Assembly (NCBI RefSeq): GCF_009176305.1 | Contig: NZ_BLAJ01000002.1 | Location: 1,074,300-1,138,299 of the forward strand | Reading direction: 5' to 3' | From: Martinezella dioscoreae | GTDB lineage: Bacteria; Pseudomonadota; Alphaproteobacteria; Rhizobiales; Rhizobiaceae | Length of the DNA: 64,000 nt | Made by a program: the position numbers and the translations under genes | Shown here: positions 57,274 to 64,000 of the stretch, piece by piece | How the letters are laid out: every line of letters starts with the position of its first letter | Numbering within the stretch: position 1 is the first letter of the stretch | The notes under the pieces: generated by a model | Databases searched by the model: none | What the model saw: only the letters and a program-made list of their open reading frames with translations | What the model was told of the DNA's origin: nothing

Positions 57274-57873
57274 TCAAAGGCTGCCGGGGGCCGAAAGGGC
57301 TTGTTCGGTGGCAAGCATGGCCTGGTCGAGCGGTGTCCTGTCTTTTCCGAGCTTGGCGAGGATCGCTGCCCCGAGCCAAAGGCTATAGAGCGAACGAGCC
57401 GTCTTTTCCGGGATGCAGGATGGTGAAATCGAACCGTCCTCGCGCCCCTCGGTGATTGTTTTGGTGAGGCGGCGAATGAGATCCTCGACACCGCCGAGCA
57501 GGATCACGCGCATGTTGTCTGAGAGATCGGAGATCTCGGCAGCAAGCTTTACCACCAGGCACCGATCGGCGAGGCTGGTATTGCCATCGGAAAGCCAGGC
57601 ATCCCAATAGTGCATCAGGCGTTGGCGGCCATTGCCCTTCCAGCCGAAGAGCGCGTCGAGCCGCTCGGCATAATCGGAGCAATATTGCTTTAGCAGGGCG
57701 CAGCCGAAGGCCTCCTTGGATGCGAAATAATAATAGAATGAGCCTTTCGGCACGGCGCTCTGTTCGAGCAGCTCCTTCAGGCCCACGCCTCCGAAACCCT
57801 TGCGCAGCACCAGTTCCCGCCCGATTGCGAGAATATGGCTCCGAGTCAGCTCTGATTTCTTCTTCGTCATCAT
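57274..57873 (-). CDS. TetR-family transcriptional regulator
   Basis: A 199-residue TetR-type repressor: TRSHILAIGRELVLRKGFGGVGLKELLEQSAVPKGSFYYYFASKEAF (about 9-55) is the helix-turn-helix and the rest a helical ligand domain with CSD and CLVV cysteines. It resembles the group that controls redox or electrophile defence genes (NemR/AcuR-like). A CGACCGGTCG palindrome stands 22 bases upstream of its start. The gene precedes a quinone oxidoreductase-like gene and follows an ArsB-like gene. Confidence 0.87.
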   Translation of the reverse strand: MMTKKKSELTRSHILAIGRELVLRKGFGGVGLKELLEQSAVPKGSFYYYFASKEAFGCALLKQYCSDYAERLDALFGWKGNGRQRLMHYWDAWLSDGNTSLADRCLVVKLAAEISDLSDNMRVILLGGVEDLIRRLTKTITEGREDGSISPSCIPEKTARSLYSLWLGAAILAKLGKDRTPLDQAMLATEQALSAPGSL

Positions 57874-57894
57874 GAGCGGTCCGTAACAAATAAT

Positions 57895-57904
57895 CGACCG
57901 GTCG
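57895..57904. promoter_or_regulatory. Palindromic TetR-type operator
   Basis: CGACCGGTCG, 22 bases before the TetR start codon, within a longer imperfect dyad reaching TCTATA on one side. NemR/AcuR-type repressors bind similar GACCGGTC-centred sites, so autoregulation of the tetR-oxidoreductase unit is likely. Confidence 0.6.
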
Positions 57905-57932
57905 TCTATAAACCCGATGTTGTTCGCGGTCA

Positions 57933-59189
57933 TCAGATCAGTGCGAGGGCCGCAAGCGAGAGGATCAAAGCCGGAAACATCACGAGAGCGCCGATCCTCA
58001 GGAAAGCCAGTGCTCCCATGTGGAGCCCTTCGCGGCGAAGAGCGGCAAGCCAGAGGATGGTGGCGAGCGACCCGGTGACGGAGAGGTTGGGTCCAAGATC
58101 GACGCCGATCAGCACCGCGCCGGCAATGGAATCAGGAACATGGGCGGCCTGCACGGCGCTGCCGGCGAAAAGACCGGCCGGCAGATTGTTGACGAGGTTG
58201 GAGACGATGGCAACGGAAAGCCCGGCAGCCCCGACCGCCTGTGTCTGCGACTGAGCCGCCAGAAGTGCCAGCTTTTCAGAGAGAAGAGCGGTGAGGCCGG
58301 TGTGATTGACTGCCTCGACGATCACGAAAAGGCCCGCAACCAGAGGTATCACGCTCCAACTTATGCCACGAACCGTTTCCAGCGGATTTTGCCGGGCGAG
58401 GGTGAGAACGATGACGGTCGTAAGCAGGCCCGCGACAAATGTCGGGATGCCGAGATCGAAATTCATCGCCGACGCCGCGATCAGAATGAGGGCGGTGACC
58501 ACGAGACCCCATCCTGCCAGCTTGGCGCTGTGGGAAAGGGTTGGTTGTCCGACATCGCGGGCGATCGTGTCTTCCGCCAATGCATGCCGCTGCGTCCAAT
58601 AGAGACAGGCGAAGGTGACGATGATCGAGACGATTGATGGCAGCAGGAAAGTCTGCATCCAGCGCGACAGGGGTGGCATCTCGCCGCCGGCGAAGATGAC
58701 CAGATTGGCCGGATTGGAGATCGGCAGTACGAAGCTCGCGGCATTGGCGATGAAGGCGCAGACCAGCAGATATGGCATGGGGTCCTTCACACGCGCCGCA
58801 CGGCAGGCTGCGTAAACGGCCGGCGTAAGCACAACGGCGGTTGCGTCGTTCGACAGGAATACCGTCACGACCACGCCGACGACATAGACGAGCACGAACA
58901 GCCGGCGGGGAGAGCCCCTGGCATGCGAAGTGGCGATCGCCGCCACCCAATCGAAGAGCCCTTCGCGCCGTGCGAGCTCCGACAACAGCATCATGCCGAT
59001 TAGGAAGAGATAGACGTCGAACCCTTTGGAAATGCCTGTCCATATATCGCTTGGGCCGATGAGCCGCAGCGTAACGAGAAGTGCTGCGCCGAGCACAGCC
59101 CAGATCGCTTCCGGCCATCGGAATGGGCGTGTTACGACACCGAGGGCGGTCAGGCCGGCGATGCTCCAGGTTATGGCGGATTCGGTCAT
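57933..59189 (-). CDS. ArsB/NhaD-family anion carrier
   Basis: A 418-residue membrane protein with about 11-12 hydrophobic segments. Family markers include FLIGMMLLSELARREGLFDW near residue 61, TVFLSNDATAVVLTP near 107, SFVLPISNPANLVIFAGGEMP near 150 and VSNLVNNLPAGLFAG near 330. ArsB expels arsenite, and related proteins carry other anions or Na+. There is no adjacent arsR, arsC or arsH gene, so arsenite export is not confirmed. It stops 60 bases before the TetR start, in the same direction. Confidence 0.82.
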   Translation of the reverse strand: MTESAITWSIAGLTALGVVTRPFRWPEAIWAVLGAALLVTLRLIGPSDIWTGISKGFDVYLFLIGMMLLSELARREGLFDWVAAIATSHARGSPRRLFVLVYVVGVVVTVFLSNDATAVVLTPAVYAACRAARVKDPMPYLLVCAFIANAASFVLPISNPANLVIFAGGEMPPLSRWMQTFLLPSIVSIIVTFACLYWTQRHALAEDTIARDVGQPTLSHSAKLAGWGLVVTALILIAASAMNFDLGIPTFVAGLLTTVIVLTLARQNPLETVRGISWSVIPLVAGLFVIVEAVNHTGLTALLSEKLALLAAQSQTQAVGAAGLSVAIVSNLVNNLPAGLFAGSAVQAAHVPDSIAGAVLIGVDLGPNLSVTGSLATILWLAALRREGLHMGALAFLRIGALVMFPALILSLAALALI

Positions 59190-59307
59190 TCAGCTCGTCT
59201 TGGATTTGAGGTCGGAGCGGCTATGTAGCATCCCTGCCGAGCCGCGCAAACCGTAACCGCGCCATGTTTCGATAGAATCCGGCATGACGGACCGCTCTAA
59301 GAGAGCG

Positions 59308-59766
59308 CTACGCCTTCTTCGCCGTAACCGCCTTCCTTGCCGTATCGTCATGCGATTTATCGGCTCGCTCGACGAGGACGGAACATTCTGCATGGCGGAT
59401 GACATATTCGACCGTCGAGCCGAATATGCGGTCGATAATGTCAGAGGTATGCGTCGCAAGAATGATGAGGTCGGCCTTCTTCTCCTTGGCGACGGTCAGC
59501 AGCGTCTTCGATGCCGTGCCCATGCGTACGTCGACGGAGGCGGTAATGCCGAGACGCCTGCACAGAGCATCGAGCTTTTCCTCAGCCTCCGTGATCACCG
59601 AAACAGCCCAATCGTCCGGGCTTTCGCGTCCGGAGGGAAAACGCTCGATAACATGCGCGACGGTCAATTCGCCGCCTGGAGATAAAAGTGCCTGAGACGT
59701 CCGCAACAGGCGTTCGGCGCGCTCGCGCGAGCCCAGCCCAATTGCGCAAATGATCTTGTCATACAT
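59308..59766 (-). CDS. Universal stress protein (UspA family)
   Basis: A 152-residue single-domain UspA protein. YDKIICAIGLGSRERAERLL starts the fold and ADLIILATHTSDIIDRIFGSTVEYVIRHAECSVLVE closes it (about 105-140). The glycines of the ATP motif G-2X-G-9X-G(S/T) are partly missing (HTSD before FGST), so ATP binding is uncertain. Usp genes in rhizobia are often induced by low oxygen, and cydDC lies divergently across a long spacer. The start at 59766 gives the family length; an upstream frame is open but unrelated. Confidence 0.82.
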   Translation of the reverse strand: MYDKIICAIGLGSRERAERLLRTSQALLSPGGELTVAHVIERFPSGRESPDDWAVSVITEAEEKLDALCRRLGITASVDVRMGTASKTLLTVAKEKKADLIILATHTSDIIDRIFGSTVEYVIRHAECSVLVERADKSHDDTARKAVTAKKA

Positions 59767-60492
59767 TGCATTCTCCCAAAACGTCTCGGCCCGAAGCAGT
59801 TCTTCGGTCTCGCTTGCAATCTTTCCGGTTAAACTTGCCCGGACAAGCAAACGCGTACCCAGCACATCGATAATGAGAGCATCCGTCAAGTCTCGTTGCC
59901 GGCATGATGCAAACCATACATATCTGTAGGCCCTCGGCCGATGACTGCTCGTCTCGCAGTCGGCGCAGTCCTTTCGAGCAGGTGATTCGCCAGCCTGGCG
60001 TGAAGTTTAGCGCAATAGAGGTCAAATGGTCGCGGTTTTCATCTCCGATCGCATAGCGAGCGGCCGTGGATTCGCGCTTCCCGAAATAGACGTCAGAATC
60101 GGGAAAATTGCTGCATTGCAAACAGTTTAGCCGCCGGACGATGGAGTGCCGCTATCGCAACAATCTAGAAATATCATGGGCTTCTGCGTCAATCTGACAT
60201 GGCTGTGGCGAAGCCCTGCGACATCCTGCACGCTTTTGCGCAGTGCACAAATTATCCTAGAACCATGTCGCGAACAGCTTGCCATGAGATCAACCCATCG
60301 GCGAGACGGGTGCTGCTATTCTTGTCGCTGACAAGAGGCAGAAAGCCAGTCATATTGGGGCTCCGATATCGTCGATTGCGGCAAGTGCGTTCTGGGTTCG
60401 ACGGAAGATTGATGGTCTGCAATGCAGTTCATTCGATCTTTATTGGTCCGCGAACCCTCCTCGATGACACTGACTGGAAAGGACGGGCTCAC
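59767..60492. other. Long intergenic region between usp and cydDC, about 725 bases
   Basis: Should contain divergent promoters for the stress gene and cydDC. I found no full FNR/FixK-type TTGAT-N4-ATCAA site; only an ATCAA half-site at 60288-60292. CTTGCCCGGACAAG (59834-59847) is an imperfect palindrome. Open frames in the region lack ribosome sites and plausible protein sequence. Confidence 0.5.
59791..59807. promoter_or_regulatory. Small hairpin in the usp leader
   Basis: CCGAAG (59791-59796) pairs with CTTCGG (59802-59807), 25 bases before the usp start codon. It may affect translation of the stress protein; no known element is recognised. Confidence 0.25.
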
Positions 60493-62241
60493 GTGACAGC
60501 CTCCTCCGCCACCGATGGAATGTTGGAAAGACGCAAGGTTGCGAACCCTGCGTCGCAGAGTTCGATTAACGACAAGGCGGCGAAAGAGCCGATGGCCGCA
60601 AAGTGTCCTGGCCTCCGCCTTGCATCGGTGCTGCTCTGCCTGTCTTCTCTCGGATGGATCGGTCAGGCGGCGATGCTTGCTGTAGGTGTCGGTGCGATCA
60701 GCGATGGTGGCGGTGTCGGCGAGGTCGCGGTTCCGGCCGCCGTAGTTGCGGGTATCGGCGTCCTGCGGGCATTCCTGGATGCGGTGGGCGGGCGCCTCGC
60801 ATTTGTCGCTGCGCGCCGGGAACTGAGCGCGCAGCGTGCGGCGGCAACTGCAGCTCTTGCGGCATGTTCCCCCCTCGACAGCGGCAGGCCGGCCTCCGGT
60901 TTGGCGGCAAGTGTGCTGGGCGAGCAGGCGGAAGCGGTCGTTCCTTATCTCGCGCGCTTCCGTCCGATCCGCATGAGAGCAAGCCTGGTGCCGCTGGTCA
61001 TGCTCCTCTGTATCCTGCCGATTTCCTGGCTGGCGGCGCTGATCCTCACGCTTTGCGCGCCGCTCATTCCGATTTTCATGGCGTTGATCGGCTGGCGCGC
61101 CAAGGCCGCCAGCGAGAGGCAGCTCGCCGAAACCGGCGGCATCAATGCCTTCCTGCTCGATCGTCTTCGCGGCCTCGCGACCATTCGCGCGCTCGATGCC
61201 GTCGACCTCACGGCCGGGCGCCTGCGCGCCGATGCGGACTCATTGCGGCTGCGTACCATGGCTGTGTTGAGGATCGCATTTCTGTCTTCGGCGGTGCTCG
61301 AATTCTTCGCCGCGCTCGGCGTTGCTGCGACGGCCGTTTATGTCGGCTTCAGCCTTTTGGGCTCGATTGAAATCGGGACCTGGGATGGTCGTCTCACATT
61401 GACACAGGGCCTCTTCATTCTGCTGCTCGCGCCTGCGTTCTTCGAGCCGTTGCGGGAGCTGTCAGCCGTTTGGCACGATCGCGCCGATGGCGAGGCAGCA
61501 CTTTCGGCATTGAAAGAGCTGGCACCATCGCGCCAAACCATTCTCGGCGGCGCCGAATTGCAATCGTCCACGCCAACAAGCCAAGCCTCCGTCGAGATCG
61601 AAGCGCTGGTCTTCCGCCATACGCCGGGACGAGACGCGGCAATCGATCATTTCGATCTCTCCATCGGGGCCGGGGAGCATGTGGCGCTCTGGGGTGCCAG
61701 CGGCTCGGGCAAGACCACACTTCTGTCGCTGATTGCTGGCCTTGCGCGACACGAGGGCGGCGTCATCAGGATCGGCGGCATCCCGCTGCGTGACGATACC
61801 GCAGATGCATTGCGGCATCGAATGGCGTGGATCGGGCAATCGCCTCATATCTTTGCGGGCAGCGTCATGCGCAATATTGCCTTGGGGCGCGGTGGTATCG
61901 ATGCTCCCGCCGTTGCTTCGGCTCTGGAAAGCGCGGCTCTCGATCGGGTCTTTACCTCGGAGCGGATAGCTGCGGTCGGCGAGGGAGGGCTCGGTCTTTC
62001 CGGCGGCGAGGCGCTGAGGCTGATGCTTGCGCGGATGATGGTTGATGAGCGAGCCGATATCATCCTGGCGGACGAGCCAACAGCCCATCTTGACGCGCGG
62101 ACTGCGGCCGCAGTCACGGATACCCTGCTCGCGCTCGCCAAGAGCCGCATCCTGATCGTCGCCACGCACGATCCCGTGCTTGCCGCGCGAATGGATCGCA
62201 TCGTCCGGCTCGATGAGCGGGCGCGGAGGGTAACGGCATGA
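60493..62241 (+). CDS. cydD: Thiol reductant ABC exporter subunit CydD
   Basis: A 582-residue half-size ABC exporter: six helices (about 45-330), then an ATPase with Walker A WGASGSGKTTLL near 402, signature LSGGEALRL near 500 and Walker B IILADEPTAHLD. CydDC exports cysteine and glutathione to the periplasm and is needed for cytochrome bd and periplasmic redox. I start it at a GTG (60493) with AAAGGAC upstream; an ATG at 60520 is an alternative, and the frame further upstream shows no protein features. It overlaps cydC by 4 bases. Confidence 0.9.
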   Translation: MTASSATDGMLERRKVANPASQSSINDKAAKEPMAAKCPGLRLASVLLCLSSLGWIGQAAMLAVGVGAISDGGGVGEVAVPAAVVAGIGVLRAFLDAVGGRLAFVAARRELSAQRAAATAALAACSPLDSGRPASGLAASVLGEQAEAVVPYLARFRPIRMRASLVPLVMLLCILPISWLAALILTLCAPLIPIFMALIGWRAKAASERQLAETGGINAFLLDRLRGLATIRALDAVDLTAGRLRADADSLRLRTMAVLRIAFLSSAVLEFFAALGVAATAVYVGFSLLGSIEIGTWDGRLTLTQGLFILLLAPAFFEPLRELSAVWHDRADGEAALSALKELAPSRQTILGGAELQSSTPTSQASVEIEALVFRHTPGRDAAIDHFDLSIGAGEHVALWGASGSGKTTLLSLIAGLARHEGGVIRIGGIPLRDDTADALRHRMAWIGQSPHIFAGSVMRNIALGRGGIDAPAVASALESAALDRVFTSERIAAVGEGGLGLSGGEALRLMLARMMVDERADIILADEPTAHLDARTAAAVTDTLLALAKSRILIVATHDPVLAARMDRIVRLDERARRVTA

Positions 62242-63929
62242 GGACGTCCCTCAAGATCCTCCTGCCGTTGGTCAAGCTGTTCTGGGTCGAGCGTGGCGCG
62301 CGCCTCGCTCTCGGCGCCGGCTTGTCCGCGCTGGCCATGCTTGCCGGCAGTGGGTTGCTGGGGTTGTCCGGCTGGTTCATCACCGCGTCGGCCTTTGCCG
62401 GCTTGACGGTCGCGAGTGCCGCGGTTTTCGACGTGTTTATGCCGTCAGCCGGCATACGCCTGCTCGCCATCAGCCGGACGGCTGCCCGATACGGCGAGCG
62501 GCTTGTCACGCATGATGCGACCCTCAGGGTTCTTGCCGCCTTGCGCGAGAGGTTGTTTCGCGGCTGGGCGGAGCCTTCCGCGGCCGCGATCATGATCCGC
62601 CGGCCGGCAAAGCTGCTGTTCCGCCTGACGAATGATGTCGATGCGCTCGATTCCCTCTATCTGCGCGTGCTTGTGCCGGCCGTTGTCGCCATTCTTGCCG
62701 CTATTGCGGTAACGATAGCGCTCTGTTTCATCGATCCATCGTTCGGCGCCATGGCGGGGCTTTGGCTTGTCGCGCTCTGTCTCGGTCTCTCCCTCGTCGC
62801 GGCGCGTCTGGCGCTGAAGCCAGGGCGTCGCCGCGCCCACGCGATGGAAGCGTTGCGTGCTCGGGTTGTCGATCTTGTTGCCGGTCAGACCGATCTGGCG
62901 ATGGCTGGACAGCTGCAGGCACAACAGGCGGCGATCATCGAAGCGGATCAGCGATTGGCGAAGGCTGACAGCGCCTTGAATAGGATCGACAGTGGCGTCG
63001 CAGCCGGCTTTTCACTTGGCTCGACATTCCTGTTGACGATGACGCTGCTTGTGGTTGCCCTCTTTGCCAAGCAGGGCGCGATTGGTGCGCCTGCCGCAGC
63101 CTTCGCGCTGCTCATCGCCTTCGCTGCCACGGAACCTTTTGCGGCTCTTAGACGAGGGGCGCTCGAACTCGGACGAACCCTGCTGGCTGCAAGGCGCATT
63201 GCACCTCGATTGAGCTCGGCCGCCGCTTCCATGCCGCGGGTTGAACCGGTTGCCGGCTACGCCTTTCAGCTCAGCGCCGCCGCCGCCGGACACGAGGGAG
63301 CTCTCCGCCCTGTCCTGAACGATCTGTCTCTGTCGCTGCCGGTCGGCGAGCGGCTGGCGGTCGTGGGTGAAAGCGGCGTCGGCAAGTCGACATTGCTGGC
63401 CCTGCTGGCAGGCGAGATCGCTGCGACGAGCGGCGCGGTGGCTTGTCAAGCTGCTGCGACGCTAACGCAGCGCAGCGACGTGTTTCGAGACACGGTGCGA
63501 GGCAACCTGAAGCTGGCAGCGCCTCATGCGAACGACGAACGGCTGCGCGATGCTCTCGCAACCGCCGGCTTGCTCGACGACATCGATGCACTCCCTCATG
63601 GCCTTTCCACGCACCTCGGCGAAGGCGGCAGCGGCCTCTCCGGCGGCCAGCTTCGCCGGCTGGCGCTCGCAAGGCTCCTGTTGCGCGATACGCCGCTCTG
63701 GCTTCTCGATGAGCCGACGGAAGGCCTCGATGCCGCAACGGCCCGTGCCGTGCTTGCTCGGCTGGCCTCGGTGGCCGATGGGCGCAGTCTCGTCATTGCT
63801 ACACATATTCGTCGTGAGGCTGCCTTGGCGGATCGGATCGTCGCTCTGGACGACGGCCGCATCGTCGCCATGGCTGTGCGCGGCACACCGGAATTCGAAA
63901 TGCTTCTCGATCGGCTGCGGCCGGACTGA
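62238..63929 (+). CDS. cydC: Thiol reductant ABC exporter subunit CydC
   Basis: A 563-residue partner of CydD with N-terminal helices (GSGLLGLSGWFITASAFAGL near 37-56) and a C-terminal ATPase: Walker A GESGVGKSTLLALL near 377, signature LSGGQLRRLALARLLL near 466 and Walker B LWLLDEPTEGLD. The start overlaps the cydD stop (ATGA). cydAB for the bd oxidase often follows; the window ends 71 bases later. Confidence 0.9.
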   Translation: MRTSLKILLPLVKLFWVERGARLALGAGLSALAMLAGSGLLGLSGWFITASAFAGLTVASAAVFDVFMPSAGIRLLAISRTAARYGERLVTHDATLRVLAALRERLFRGWAEPSAAAIMIRRPAKLLFRLTNDVDALDSLYLRVLVPAVVAILAAIAVTIALCFIDPSFGAMAGLWLVALCLGLSLVAARLALKPGRRRAHAMEALRARVVDLVAGQTDLAMAGQLQAQQAAIIEADQRLAKADSALNRIDSGVAAGFSLGSTFLLTMTLLVVALFAKQGAIGAPAAAFALLIAFAATEPFAALRRGALELGRTLLAARRIAPRLSSAAASMPRVEPVAGYAFQLSAAAAGHEGALRPVLNDLSLSLPVGERLAVVGESGVGKSTLLALLAGEIAATSGAVACQAAATLTQRSDVFRDTVRGNLKLAAPHANDERLRDALATAGLLDDIDALPHGLSTHLGEGGSGLSGGQLRRLALARLLLRDTPLWLLDEPTEGLDAATARAVLARLASVADGRSLVIATHIRREAALADRIVALDDGRIVAMAVRGTPEFEMLLDRLRPD

Positions 63930-63947
63930 GGGGCAACCAACATGCCC

Positions 63948-63969
63948 GCGGCGTGTCGAATGACGCCGC
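63948..63969 (+). other. Hairpin after cydC
   Basis: GCGGCGT (63948-63954) pairs with ACGCCGC (63963-63969), loop 8 bases, no T-run. A GGGGGTGGGA stretch at the window end (63991-64000) may be the ribosome site of the next gene, so the hairpin is probably intercistronic. Confidence 0.4.
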
Positions 63970-64000
63970 ATTCCTGTCAGACACACCGTAGGGGGTGGGA

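Noticed and set aside
60279..60293. Possible FNR/FixK box TTGCCATGAGATCAA before cydDC
   Set aside because: Only one half-site matches and the spacing is one base too long.

Overview
The window reads as a chromosome or chromid segment of a Rhizobiaceae alphaproteobacterium (Rhizobium/Agrobacterium type). It is GC-rich and densely coded. Typical rhizobial content includes an IalB-family secreted protein, MntR, many ABC importers for plant- or soil-derived solutes, and a GH51 arabinofuranosidase linked to an oligopeptide-type ABC importer. No rRNA, tRNA, CRISPR array, insertion sequence or prophage was recognised. Species assignment is inference only.

Layout. 1-544 holds the start of a globin-coupled chemotaxis/signalling receptor cut by the window edge. 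747-2073 is a FloR/CmlA-type amphenicol exporter preceded by a 9-codon leader peptide and a hairpin that look like the cmlA translation attenuator. 2224-4106 holds a luciferase-like monooxygenase (LLM) and an IalB-family protein. 4288-12834 is an arabinoside utilisation locus: ArsR-like regulator, GH51 enzyme and five ABC importer genes. 12844-22996 appears to be a complete L-lysine degradation route: Lrp-type regulator, lysine 6-dehydrogenase-like protein, piperideine-6-carboxylate dehydrogenase, aminotransferase, 2-oxoadipate dioxygenase/decarboxylase (HglS, DUF1338), D-2-hydroxyglutarate dehydrogenase (YdiJ type) and a LysR regulator. 23225-27525 has argG, an ornithine-cyclodeaminase-family gene and a divergent Lrp regulator with a perfect palindrome between them, flanked by two nucleotidyltransferase-fold genes.

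27648-33091 is mixed: an LLM, an exported protein, an MscS channel, a PAS-PAS-GGDEF protein and MntR. 33244-37111 is a taurine/sulfonate-type ABC importer with an SsuD-like monooxygenase. 37382-41611 has a small stress-type protein, UdgX, an EmrAB-type exporter and a small unknown gene. 41955-51030 is the most interesting block: two flavin monooxygenases, an M20 deacylase, a GNAT acetyltransferase, a fused permease-ATPase, two paralogous solute-binding proteins and a third LLM. This inventory mirrors the Bacillus ytm/yxe S-alkyl-cysteine salvage operons. It suggests import, N-acetylation, oxidative C-S cleavage and deacetylation to cysteine. A TATAGACTATA palindrome lies upstream of both this block and the sulfonate block.

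51132-53671 is an FAD monooxygenase, an unknown protein and a divergent AraC regulator. 53732-59189 is metal and stress defence: a Zn/Cd/Pb P-type ATPase with a MerR-type promoter, a quinone-oxidoreductase-like enzyme, TetR and an ArsB-like carrier. 59308-63929 is a UspA protein and cydDC, the cysteine/glutathione exporter needed for cytochrome bd assembly. Six LLM-type flavin monooxygenases lie in 64 kb with no recognisable flavin reductase, and much of the window concerns sulfur, amino acids and plant sugars.
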